In this document: piece by piece, positions 28,601 through 36,391 of the stretch
Numbering within the stretch: the stretch's first letter is position 1
How the letters are laid out: each line of letters starts with the position of its first letter
Source: Prolixibacteraceae bacterium
GTDB lineage: Bacteria; Bacteroidota; Bacteroidia; Bacteroidales; Prolixibacteraceae
Assembly: GCA_019163175.1 (NCBI GenBank)
Contig: JAFLKN010000015.1
Span: forward strand, 1 to 64,000
DNA: 64,000 nucleotides
Direction: 5' to 3'
Made by a program: the position numbers and the translations under genes
Notes under the pieces: generated by a model
The model's database searches: none
Seen by the model: only the letters and a program-made list of their open reading frames with translations
What the model was told of the DNA's origin: nothing

Positions 28601-29611
28601 GAATGCTATTCAATCATAGAGGAAAAGGTTAAGCCTGAAAGGCAAAGGTTGAAAGCCGATGGCAGTTTTGAATTGAGAGAACCAATGCCTACTCGTTGGT
28701 GGCAATATGGTGAAAAAAGACCGGCATTATATAGAACAATTAAAAACATGGACAGGGTAATTGTTATTGCCAAGACTAGTAAAACGGTTGCTTTCTCATT
28801 CACTTCTACAAATCAGATTTTGAATTCCAATCTAGCAATTATTGCATTTCAAGAATCAAGATATTTTGCAATTCTTCAATCATCTTTTCATTTTTATTGG
28901 TCAATGAAATATTGTACCACAATGAAAACCGATTTGATATACATAATTTCCAACACTTTTGAACCCTATCCTTTTCCTGTAAATCCGACTTTTGGAATAA
29001 AACAGAACTTAGATAAAATAGGCGAAACCTACCATGAACACCGTCGCCAGTTGATGCTAAAAATACAGTTAGGTCTGACCAAAACCTACAATGCCTTCCA
29101 TGCCAAAGAGATCAGACCGGGTATTACCACTTTGGCTTTAGAGAACCTCGATAAAAAAGCGATTGAAAAACAATACGGCAAAGAAGTCTGGAACCTCTGG
29201 AACCACCTGCAAAAAAGCCAAGATACCTGCACTATCGAAGAAGCCATTGCCGGTATCATCCGGCTCCGCGAGTTGCATGTGCAAATGGATAGCGCCGTGC
29301 GGGAGGCGTATGGGTGGGCCCCTTCGACAAGCTCAGGGAGCGGTGCAGCAATACAGCTGCGTCATGATTTTTACGAAGTCGATTATTTGCCCGAAAACGA
29401 TCGCATCCGCTACACCATCCACCCCGATGCCCGCAAGGAAATCCTCAAACGGCTGCTGGAGCTGAACCACCAAATCCACGAGGAAGAAGTAAAAGCCGGC
29501 TTGTGGGATAAGAAAAAGGCAGGGAAGAAAGAATATCCGACAAAGGGTTTTGAGTTGGGGGATGTGGTGAAGGAGGATGAAAGGGGATATGGGCAGGGGA
29601 GGTTGTTTTAA
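25634..29611 (+). CDS. Adenine-specific DNA methyltransferase, PglX/DrmMI-like (Eco57I class)
   Basis: The 1325-residue protein has the gamma-class N6-adenine methyltransferase motifs: SAM-binding motif I DVACGSGHILLSAARR (near 508) and catalytic motif IV VLGNPPFLGF (near 775). The C-terminal end (AYGW near 1230, RYTIHPDARKEILKRLLELN, final GYGQGRLF) is shared by PglX/DrmMI-type enzymes. No PD-(D/E)XK nuclease is evident at the N-terminus, so it is a modification subunit, not a type IIG enzyme. It should mark self DNA so that the two upstream helicases spare it. An in-frame repeat near 29319-29340 adds a PSTSSGSG loop. Codon bias shifts within the gene: the middle-to-C-terminal target-recognition region (about 27900-29000) is clearly more AT-rich than the flanks, as expected for a swapped specificity domain. 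Confidence 0.88.
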   Translation: MQYTAINIQGNIVSGEILEKIRTEDTKHQSQADFGLDRNTSIRDEIGIAWSAARAHWSAFQMRRERLKDNDSGTSETRQGWMIPFLRELGYDLEKSTSEFINGKSYAVSHRAANRDGFPVHLVGINQSLDKRPEVGGTRLSPHALLQEYLNNNEHLYALISNGRFVRLLRDATRLSRLSYLEFDLERIMEEDLFAEFALLFRVIHASRMPVTRDSGEEAFIEYYHQEALSSGSRIREKLSEAVEKSLKLLANGLLKHPSNTDLRNLALQGNLKPDAYYLHLLRLVYRVLFLMVIEERQLIYPDKRDEATNKLKDFYYRFYSINRLTRLAEKLIYVDPRKTDLWKSLLATFQLFENGTYSQRLGIQPLGSGLFDSDALGNLSVQNLDNGTLLNVLQLLVTFENENHQRVRVNYADLDVEEFGSVYEGLLEYDASLKEINGQPTFSFITGDARSRSGSHYTPEELVKPLIKHSLDYIIEDRLKVLPTVIAIPSAREKQSQIEQQLLSIRVCDVACGSGHILLSAARRIAVELACVREGAEQPSPTYFRAAMRDVVKNCIYGVDKNPLAVELCKVAFWLESHNPGEPLGFLDHHIKCGDSIVGLAHREELENGIADDAFNTLPKDEKEIAAAFLKRNKQERRKREDKQAGTQFKLTDTIDNTVQESVTEYRSFNQLPEHTPDEIAVKARAYRKFTNGKGYNFLKAMADTQVAQFFIPKTIANKDRLITDSDYLTILQGFGGWQNQQTAYAAVVAQEKRFFHWFLEFPEVFQNGGFDCVLGNPPFLGFSKLTGSFGHDFLNWVKYSFSPAKAVDIVTYFFRRIFDTLSSNGFQALISTNTIAQGTAREGGLEFILNNGGEITFAIKSIKWPGKAAVEVSLISIHKGKWSKGCYLGLKKISKISSYLEEDQGLSSPFTLIQNGNKSFEGSKPYGLGFLLESTEAFSLISKDKKNSEVIFPYLNGQDLNNDFAQRPSRWAISFFDRSENESKEYYECYSIIEEKVKPERQRLKADGSFELREPMPTRWWQYGEKRPALYRTIKNMDRVIVIAKTSKTVAFSFTSTNQILNSNLAIIAFQESRYFAILQSSFHFYWSMKYCTTMKTDLIYIISNTFEPYPFPVNPTFGIKQNLDKIGETYHEHRRQLMLKIQLGLTKTYNAFHAKEIRPGITTLALENLDKKAIEKQYGKEVWNLWNHLQKSQDTCTIEEAIAGIIRLRELHVQMDSAVREAYGWAPSTSSGSGAAIQLRHDFYEVDYLPENDRIRYTIHPDARKEILKRLLELNHQIHEEEVKAGLWDKKKAGKKEYPTKGFELGDVVKEDERGYGQGRLF
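29319..29340. repeat. Bacteroidota REP-like repeat inserted in the methyltransferase gene
   Basis: The stretch contains CCCTTCGACAAGCTCAGGG, a dispersed imperfect-palindrome repeat seen widely in Bacteroidota genomes (my recollection, not searched). It reads as PSTSSGSG in the protein, between AYGW and the following HDFYE segment that are normally close together. Confidence 0.6.
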
Positions 29612-29629
29612 AAAAAAAACCTAAAATAT

Positions 29630-30109
29630 ATGGCCAGTTATTTCTCTTTTATTGGAAAAAATATAGAACCACTATCTCAAAATAAAAGACATAGTAGATT
29701 AATGATGCCTTATCAAGGTCAATTAGCGAGGGCATTTTTCACTAAATACAAAATTAAATTACCATTGGCTAAAGGCGTACTTCTCGATGAAACAAAAATT
29801 TTACATGGTAAAGTTTTTTACATCCATAAAGTAAAAGATAAGAAGGATGCTGATAATATTAGCAAACCTCTTTGGGATGCCTTACAAGAAATCGGATTTT
29901 ACAAAAATGATAATCAGATATTACATATTCAAGCTGTTAAGATCGATGCAAAAAAGCTTGAAAATGAAATTTTGTCGTTTGATTTAACAGATGTGAAAGA
30001 TCCTGATTTTTCAGAATTAGTTTATTTTATCCTAGATCCTGCGAATTCAAACAAACGGCTATTATACATTCGAATTAGTGATTTTGAAAGTGAAAATGTA
30101 AAATTTTGA
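29630..30109 (+). CDS. RusA-family Holliday-junction resolvase-like endonuclease
   Basis: A 159-residue protein. The core KKDADNISKPLWDALQEIG, followed by FYKNDNQILHIQAVKIDAK, matches the RusA signature (K-D-x-D-N, K-x-x-x-D-A-L, D-D/N-x-Q). The aspartates near 71 and 74 and the one near 90 are the metal-binding acids of RusA, which cuts four-way junctions as a homodimer. It starts 18 bp after the methyltransferase and ends 3 bp before the next gene, so it is in the operon. In phages RusA resolves replication intermediates; in a defence operon it may cut branched phage DNA. Family call good, role inferred. Confidence 0.78.
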   Translation: MASYFSFIGKNIEPLSQNKRHSRLMMPYQGQLARAFFTKYKIKLPLAKGVLLDETKILHGKVFYIHKVKDKKDADNISKPLWDALQEIGFYKNDNQILHIQAVKIDAKKLENEILSFDLTDVKDPDFSELVYFILDPANSNKRLLYIRISDFESENVKF

Positions 30110-30112
30110 AGT

Positions 30113-30775
30113 ATGAAAAGAGAAGTGTTATCAATTGAAGAAAGTTTGGTCGAAATGGAGTTGTCCAAGATAGTAGATAAATACAAAAAAGAAGGTTTTA
30201 CCTTTATAAGAGAGAAGCTCTCAAAAAATTATGTCTTTGATTTATTTGCAGAAAATAAGAAAACTGGGGAGAAGATCGTTTTCGAAGTTAAATCAGAGAA
30301 ACATATCTCAAAGAGGATAATTCAAGAAATGTATAAAAGAAAAGAATTTTTAAAATTAGAATTTCCTGGGGTAAAGTTCATTCTTGTGGTAGCCAGAAAA
30401 TCTGAGCCGTCATTTATTAAGCCATCTGCTTTAAATAAGTTGCTACTTTCATATATTATTCAGAATAAAAAAATAATAGCTCAAATAAAGAGGATCATTC
30501 CAGAATTTTTAGAAAAGGCGAATTGTGTTGTTTCTGATGTTGAATTATCAAAAATAGATTTCAACGATTTCAAAGATATTAATATGATAGGTTATGGGAC
30601 TTTTATGTTTTGGAGCTATTTATCTAATGAAGAGTTTGAAGGAAAATCCTTTAGTGACGGGTTACCCTTCCGATTTAATATTAATCTTACATATACTGGT
30701 CAATTTCCATTTGGATATCAAATCACCAATAATAGCAAGATTGAATTTGATTTTTCTGAATTTCAACGTGACTAA
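30113..30775 (+). CDS. PD-(D/E)XK nuclease-like protein
   Basis: A 220-residue protein. Residues 45-65 (VFDLFAENKKTGEKIVFEVK) have the D-(x)n-E-x-K arrangement of the PD-(D/E)XK nuclease fold, preceded by a helix (IVDKYKKEGFTFIREKLSKN) and followed by a helix and a strand (KFILVVARKS), as in Mrr- and REase-like proteins. The C-terminal 100 residues (starting around NMIGYGTFMFWSY) are not recognised. It starts 3 bp after the RusA gene, with a GAAGTATG junction. The catalytic residues are Asp, Glu, Lys by pattern; activity is inferred. Its place next to a methyltransferase suggests a restriction role. Confidence 0.65.
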   Translation: MKREVLSIEESLVEMELSKIVDKYKKEGFTFIREKLSKNYVFDLFAENKKTGEKIVFEVKSEKHISKRIIQEMYKRKEFLKLEFPGVKFILVVARKSEPSFIKPSALNKLLLSYIIQNKKIIAQIKRIIPEFLEKANCVVSDVELSKIDFNDFKDINMIGYGTFMFWSYLSNEEFEGKSFSDGLPFRFNINLTYTGQFPFGYQITNNSKIEFDFSEFQRD

Positions 30776-30911
30776 ATTAATGTATAATATGAATATTTAT
30801 AACTGAATGACGATCAATCAAAAGTTATTTAGAACCAAATCACCAAAAGATGGTAATATGAAATCGAAAATCGGGCATGGAAATAAATTATTATCTAAAT
30901 TAATATAGACT

Positions 30912-32876
30912 ATGTCTAATGCTAGGATAATTATACGATCTCCGGAAGAGTCTCATAAGGCATTTATCTCTCAGTTTCTAAATGCAAAAGTCTCAATTGA
31001 GGATAGGGATATCGAAAATGATATATATTTTAAACAAGATAATTACAAAGTTGATAAGCTCTTTTTTAAAGATATTCATTTTAATGGACAGCTCTTTTTC
31101 GATGGGTGTGATATAAGAGATGGGATCAAATTTATTAACTGTACTTTTGAAAAAGCATTGGTTTTCCATCGCTGCAAAACTAAAAAAAGTGATTACGATT
31201 TTTTACCAGGAGATAAGTCAATAGAATTCATTGATTGCAAAATCAATTTACAGATAGATGTTCGATTTTGTAAGTTTGAAGGAGGAATTATTTTTAACAA
31301 TTGTACGATAGAAGATGCTTATTTCGAACAATTTATTGTTTCTATTGGAGGTGGTATTGAGTTCAGGAATTCAACTGAAGTAAACAAATCAATTCGTATA
31401 ATTAACTGCAATTTATCAAACGGTGGAATTCGTCTTAATGGTAGCACTTTTAAAGGGGCTCTTAGATTCGAAAATAATACCCTTGGATCTTATGACTTCA
31501 CCTTTTCAAATTTTATAAAAAATATCTTTATCTGGGCAGGATATTGTACTTCTATTACCTTTTATAAAAGTCAGTTTGAAGAAGATTTCACCATCCAAAT
31601 TGTCAAAGTAAAAGATTCAGTGTCTATTATTGAATGTGAGTTTAAGAAAATATTCAAAATAGAATTGGATGAAAAGAATGGAAATAAGAGAGGATTAATA
31701 AATTCCATCTATCTAAGTCAGACGGATTTTCTTAATGTTTTCTCTTTAAAAAAATTCAAAACTGATAAGTCATCGATAAAGAAAATAGATTTGATATTTC
31801 AAAACTTAAATGGATCATTTCATTTTGATGATATTTCTATTGAGGAACTACATATTTCAGGTTATAATATTAGTTCTCGTGTTGTCCTTGAAAATGTAGT
31901 TCTTAAAAAATTTGACCTCGAAAAATTTAGAAATTCTGGCAGTATAGATTTTATTAATGTCAGACCAGATGGAGCTAATAGTATGATAAGTTTTAAAAGT
32001 TCCATCTTGGGGTCTTTTGCTTTTGTCAATTGTCAATTAGATACATATCAGCAATATGAAATTCATGATTCCATTTTCGATCAAGTAATTTCATCTGGTA
32101 CTAAGTGGTTTGATTTTAATCAAATTGCTAGGAATTTAAAACCTCTCAACCGAAATTGGTTAAAACTTTTGCAGCGATATATCAAGATTAAGGTTTTTTT
32201 CTTCAATGTTTTTAAAACGAGAATCGATATAGAGAAAACACCTAAAGTATTAAAAATTGAAAGACAAATTTTAGTTTCAATTTTCAAAACTATAAATTGG
32301 ATTAGTTGTCTATTTTTCAACATCAAAATGCTTTTCTTTAATCTTCTCCCTGACAATGGAGATATCCAGAAATTATATCAAATTCGGGAAATATTCAGAC
32401 AATTAAAAGTCTCGATGGACAAACAAGGTAATCGTATTCAAAGCCTTTTCTTTCAAAGCCAAGAATTCAATGCCTACGAAAAGGAACTAAGGCTATCTCA
32501 CCGAATCTGGAAACCAGAACGTCTTATTTTATGGTCAAACAGATCAAACTCACACGGACAGGACTGGCTAAAACCGATATTCTTGGGCATATTATTTACA
32601 GGCTTATGGTTCATTTTTATGGTTATTTCTATGAATCCAAACTTAGGGATACACTGGCCATGGAACTGTAACTTTTTAACTACCTATAAAATTTATGTAG
32701 AGTACTTTAAAGGCGTTCCTGATTTATTCAATCCTACCTTCCGGTTAGATCTTGTTTTCGCTACACAGACTAATGAATTTACATTCTCGACATACTTTTG
32801 GGCTCTAATTCAACGAATTAGCATTTCATATTTCATTTTCCAAACTATCTCAGCATTTAGAAAATATATGAAATAG
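30912..32876 (+). CDS. Membrane protein with pentapeptide-like beta-helix and C-terminal membrane segments
   Basis: The 654-residue protein consists mainly of irregular repeats with a F-x-N/D-C/S/G-x-F/I rhythm (IKFINCTFEKALVF, IEFIDCKI, IIFNNCTIED, IRIINCNLSNGGIRL), typical of a right-handed beta-helix related to pentapeptide repeats. After residue 500 comes a helical block (NAYEKELRLSHRIWKPERL) and two membrane segments: FLGILFTGLWFIFMVIS (about 557-575) and the very end, ISYFIFQTISAFRKYMK. This layout is shared by Bacteroidota pentapeptide/ion-channel-like proteins. A role as membrane effector, opened after infection, is inference. Preceded by a 136-bp gap, but same strand as the nuclease genes. 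Confidence 0.65.
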   Translation: MSNARIIIRSPEESHKAFISQFLNAKVSIEDRDIENDIYFKQDNYKVDKLFFKDIHFNGQLFFDGCDIRDGIKFINCTFEKALVFHRCKTKKSDYDFLPGDKSIEFIDCKINLQIDVRFCKFEGGIIFNNCTIEDAYFEQFIVSIGGGIEFRNSTEVNKSIRIINCNLSNGGIRLNGSTFKGALRFENNTLGSYDFTFSNFIKNIFIWAGYCTSITFYKSQFEEDFTIQIVKVKDSVSIIECEFKKIFKIELDEKNGNKRGLINSIYLSQTDFLNVFSLKKFKTDKSSIKKIDLIFQNLNGSFHFDDISIEELHISGYNISSRVVLENVVLKKFDLEKFRNSGSIDFINVRPDGANSMISFKSSILGSFAFVNCQLDTYQQYEIHDSIFDQVISSGTKWFDFNQIARNLKPLNRNWLKLLQRYIKIKVFFFNVFKTRIDIEKTPKVLKIERQILVSIFKTINWISCLFFNIKMLFFNLLPDNGDIQKLYQIREIFRQLKVSMDKQGNRIQSLFFQSQEFNAYEKELRLSHRIWKPERLILWSNRSNSHGQDWLKPIFLGILFTGLWFIFMVISMNPNLGIHWPWNCNFLTTYKIYVEYFKGVPDLFNPTFRLDLVFATQTNEFTFSTYFWALIQRISISYFIFQTISAFRKYMK

Positions 32877-32918
32877 ATGGCATTCAACTAAACTAAACTT
32901 AAGAAATTACGATCAATA

Positions 32919-33593
32919 ATGGGAAAAGTAAAACAAAAATCAGATGGCAAGGGTAGTCTTAAGGACATGCAATTGCTCATCAATGAGCATCCGGATTTGC
33001 TGAATAGCAATATAAGACAAAACATCCCATCACTTAAAAATATTCAAATTGGATGGTTGTCGCCTCTTAAAAATGATAATTATTCCGAATATAAAGATGA
33101 CGATTTCATCAACCTACTTGGACTTAATTTAACAAAACCATTATCAAACTTTTGGCCTCAAAAAGGGCCACAGTGGGATGCACTAGGAAAATCCAAAAAT
33201 GGTAATGTATTCCTAATAGAAGCAAAGGCAAATATTCCTGAAATTGTATCTGGTCCAACTGGAGCTAGGATAAAATCAAAAATGCTAATTAATAAGTCTC
33301 TAATAGAGACTAAAATATTCTTAAATATCAATAATGATATGGATTGGAGTCACAAATTCTATCAATATACGAACCGTCTAGCACATTTGTATTTTCTAAG
33401 AGAACAGAATAATGTGCCTGCTTGGTTAGTCAACATCTACTTCATCAATGATAAAACTGTCAATGGTCCAAAAACAGAGGAAGAATGGCTCGGAGCAATA
33501 AGAGTAATGAAATGCTATCTTGGAGTTGGGCACCATAAACTTTCGAAATACATGATTGATATTTTTATAGATATAGAGGCGTTTAAAGACTAA
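32919..33593 (+). CDS. Putative PD-(D/E)XK nuclease-like protein
   Basis: The 224-residue protein contains QKGPQWDALGKSKNGNVFLI followed by EAKANIPE (near 85-112): an acidic residue, a beta hairpin and an E-A-K, the usual active-site layout of PD-(D/E)XK folds. Later, WSHKFYQYTNRLAHLYFLRE and VPAWLVNIYFIND complete a helix and strand as expected. Upstream of the motif, HPDLLNSNIRQN and IQIGWLSPL are conserved-looking. Not a family I can name. It sits between the beta-helix membrane protein (42-bp gap) and the GmrSD-type gene (51-bp gap) in the island. Confidence 0.55.
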   Translation: MGKVKQKSDGKGSLKDMQLLINEHPDLLNSNIRQNIPSLKNIQIGWLSPLKNDNYSEYKDDDFINLLGLNLTKPLSNFWPQKGPQWDALGKSKNGNVFLIEAKANIPEIVSGPTGARIKSKMLINKSLIETKIFLNINNDMDWSHKFYQYTNRLAHLYFLREQNNVPAWLVNIYFINDKTVNGPKTEEEWLGAIRVMKCYLGVGHHKLSKYMIDIFIDIEAFKD

Positions 33594-33644
33594 GAGACTG
33601 ACGATATATCACTTGCTTTTCCATTAAATTATACAAAACATGAT

Positions 33645-35486
33645 ATGACTACATTAACCAATAAAATTGAAGCCCACGACCGAAGTATCGACGAAGTTTT
33701 AAATAACAAAAAGTACACGGTAGATTACTTTCAACGCGAATTTAAATGGGAAGAGCGCCATATTGAACAATTGATTTCTGACCTTACTTCCACGTTTATG
33801 GAATATTTCAGACCGACACATTCGCCCAAAGAAGTTGCCAATTACAATTCGTATTATTTGGGCCCTTTTGTTGTAAGTGTAAAAGATGGTCATCGCAGCA
33901 TTATTGATGGTCAGCAAAGATTGACTTCATTAACTCTATTCCTCATATATCTTAATCATCTGCAAAAGGGTATTGGTTTATCAAAAATCCTTGAGCCATT
34001 AGTCTTCTCGGAGATGTTTGAAGAAAAAACGTTTAACATCCAGGTCCCTGAGAGAGAAAAATGCCTGAATGAATTATATAAGAAAGGCGAATACAAACTG
34101 TGTGATGATGATGATGAATCTACCCAGAATATGGTAAATCGTTATCAGGATATTACTCAATCTTTCCCTGAGGAACTGAAGAATGGAGCATTATCGTTCT
34201 TTATTGATTGGCTGAAATACAGGGTAATATTGGTCGAGATAATTGCCTATTCAGATGAAAACGCGTATACCATCTTTGAAACAATGAACGATCGTGGGTT
34301 AAATTTAACTCCAGCAGAAATGCTTAAAGGATTCATTCTCTCAAAATTTACCGATAAGGACAATAAGAAACGCCAAAAGGCAAATGAACTTTGGAAGGAG
34401 TCGATGCAAAAACTTCATATTTACGATAAGGATGAAGATCAGCGATTCTTCCAGTCCTGGCTTAGGGCACAATACGCAGTAACTATCAGACCAGGGAAAG
34501 CAGAATCGAAAAATGAAGATTTCGAAAAGATTGGAACCCGTTTTCATAGCTGGTTTCGGGAGAACCTCGATAAAATTGGCCTTGGAAATGAAAAGCCAGA
34601 AAGTTTTGAACTATTCATTGAAAAAGATTTCAAATTCTTTTTAAAGCAATACTTGACTATAAAGAAGTCCGAACAAACATTTAATGCTTCGCTGGAATAC
34701 ATATATTACATTAATCGGTGGGGTATTGCAGATTCTTTACGGTATCCGTTATTGCTGGCACCTTTAAACAAGGAAGATGATGATGAACTCATTATCAAAA
34801 AAATGAACCTTGTGGCTAGATACATTGAAACATTTGTTGTTCGAAGGTCGCTTAATTTTAGACTTTTTGCAGCCAGTTCGATCCGATATACGATGTACTC
34901 GCTGGTTAAAGAAATCAGAAATAAAAATTTGCTTGAACTTACCACAATTTTAAAAGGTAAGCTGGACTCAATGGAGGAAACCATTGATGGAATGACGAGA
35001 TTTAGATTACACGGACAAAATGCGTGGTTTATAAAGTTCCTACTCTCACGTATGACTTCATTTGTTGAAAGACAAGCAGGTGATGGATCAACATTTGAAA
35101 AATATTATTACAATCCGGGTGGAAAACCATTTGAAATTGAGCACATATGGGCAGATTCTTTTGAGGATCACAAAGATGAATTTGATCAGGAAACAGAATT
35201 CATCGAAATTAGAAATCGTATCGGAGCTTTACTTTTATTACCTCGTGGCACAAATCAATCATATGGTAAAAAACCATATTCCGAAAAAATAGCCCATTAC
35301 ATTAAAGAAAATCTATTAGCAAAAACACTTTGTGAAGGAACATACCTATCAAACCCCAATTTTCTGAATATGAAGGAAGCACTTACCCTACCTTTTAAGC
35401 CGCATACTCAGTTTAAAAAACAAGATATTGCTGAAAGACAAAATCTATATAAAGAAATTTGCAAAAGGATATGGTCATGGGAATAA
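33645..35486 (+). CDS. GmrSD-type restriction protein (DUF262-DUF1524)
   Basis: The 613-residue fusion has an N-terminal DUF262 domain with YFQREFKWEE (about 29-38) and the nucleotide-hydrolysis motif IIDGQQRLTSL (about 86-96), and a C-terminal DUF1524 HNH-type nuclease with FEIEHIWADSF (near 497), the pattern E-x-x-H-I, and RNRIGALLLLPRGTNQSYG (the N-x-x-N-x-x-Y half). GmrSD, SspE and BrxU enzymes of this build use NTPs and cut glucosylated or otherwise modified phage DNA, and BrxU complements a host restriction system. Here it would complement the upstream methyltransferase system. Its stop codon overlaps the ATG of the HNH gene that follows. Confidence 0.82.
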   Translation: MTTLTNKIEAHDRSIDEVLNNKKYTVDYFQREFKWEERHIEQLISDLTSTFMEYFRPTHSPKEVANYNSYYLGPFVVSVKDGHRSIIDGQQRLTSLTLFLIYLNHLQKGIGLSKILEPLVFSEMFEEKTFNIQVPEREKCLNELYKKGEYKLCDDDDESTQNMVNRYQDITQSFPEELKNGALSFFIDWLKYRVILVEIIAYSDENAYTIFETMNDRGLNLTPAEMLKGFILSKFTDKDNKKRQKANELWKESMQKLHIYDKDEDQRFFQSWLRAQYAVTIRPGKAESKNEDFEKIGTRFHSWFRENLDKIGLGNEKPESFELFIEKDFKFFLKQYLTIKKSEQTFNASLEYIYYINRWGIADSLRYPLLLAPLNKEDDDELIIKKMNLVARYIETFVVRRSLNFRLFAASSIRYTMYSLVKEIRNKNLLELTTILKGKLDSMEETIDGMTRFRLHGQNAWFIKFLLSRMTSFVERQAGDGSTFEKYYYNPGGKPFEIEHIWADSFEDHKDEFDQETEFIEIRNRIGALLLLPRGTNQSYGKKPYSEKIAHYIKENLLAKTLCEGTYLSNPNFLNMKEALTLPFKPHTQFKKQDIAERQNLYKEICKRIWSWE

Positions 35487-36385
35487 TGAATAAAAAAGCA
35501 GATCAAGCTTTCTTTGAAAATGGAGTTTTTGAATCCGTTTTAGAAGAAATTATTGCTTCCCAGAAAATAGATCCGACAAGAACATTCTATTTGCAGCCTA
35601 ATGCTGAAAAGATTATTCGTGGTCTTAACGATTATACTCCGGGAGGAGATAATAAATGTGTTTTCTATGCTTCTACAACAAAAGACCTAGCTCATGCAAG
35701 GTACACGGCTGAGCTTATTGGTTGGGAAAACAAGCAAGAGCTTACCTCCCAAAGAATGGCAGAACTTGAGGAGCATATTTCTCAATTTCAACCCAAGGAG
35801 GAAGGAATCTATCTTGAAAGTAGCGGCAAGAAATGTGTTAATTTGATTTCTATAAAAAATCTCAGAAAATTAGCTCATCCAATTCCTGTAAATCGATTAT
35901 TCAAAATAAGTGATGGTACAGCGTTAAAACCTCGAACTCAAGCTGGAGGTTGGAGTTATGTTTATCCATTACCCAGCGGAGATTCAGGGGACTATATTTT
36001 AAAAAGTGTTTTGGAAAATGAGTTAGCCGTCGATGTTAAAACATCACTATCAAGTAGTAATGAAGCCAGAAACTCCCGGTTAGAATCAGCCCCACGATAT
36101 CCTGAAAAAATAATAGTTGTATCAACTGGTTTTAGAAGGAATAGTGATGTAATTGCCGAAGTTTTAACAAGAGCTAATGGCAAATGTGAGTTATGCCATG
36201 GGGATGCACCTTTCCTCAAAGCTTCGGATGAAACTCCGTATCTGGAAGTCCATCATTGGACTCCACTTGCTGAAAATGGAGAAGATACCGTTGCAAATGC
36301 TGCTGCTTTATGCCCCAACTGTCATAAACAAGCACATTTCGGGCAGAATAAGGAGTACATAAAAGATAGCAGAAGGCTTACTTAG
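35486..36385 (+). CDS. HNH endonuclease (McrA-like)
   Basis: Start chosen at ATG 35486, which overlaps the upstream TAA by one base (TAATG), giving 299 residues; a longer frame would begin with a TTG at 35459. The C-terminal HNH domain has zinc-binding CELCHG, LEVHHWTPLAENGEDTVAN (catalytic HH), and LCPNCHKQAHFG, close to McrA-type nucleases. The N-terminal 190 residues contain FYASTTKDLAHARYTAELIG, which could be a PUA/EVE-like modified-base reader; that is a guess. Coupling to the GmrSD-type gene suggests two modification-dependent nucleases acting together. Confidence 0.75.
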   Translation: MNKKADQAFFENGVFESVLEEIIASQKIDPTRTFYLQPNAEKIIRGLNDYTPGGDNKCVFYASTTKDLAHARYTAELIGWENKQELTSQRMAELEEHISQFQPKEEGIYLESSGKKCVNLISIKNLRKLAHPIPVNRLFKISDGTALKPRTQAGGWSYVYPLPSGDSGDYILKSVLENELAVDVKTSLSSSNEARNSRLESAPRYPEKIIVVSTGFRRNSDVIAEVLTRANGKCELCHGDAPFLKASDETPYLEVHHWTPLAENGEDTVANAAALCPNCHKQAHFGQNKEYIKDSRRLT

Positions 36386-36391
36386 ATTGTA

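Noticed and set aside
17544-29611. Complete BREX or Druantia system
   Set aside because: No PglZ, BrxC, BrxA/B or other Dru partner genes are present; the helicase alone is not enough.
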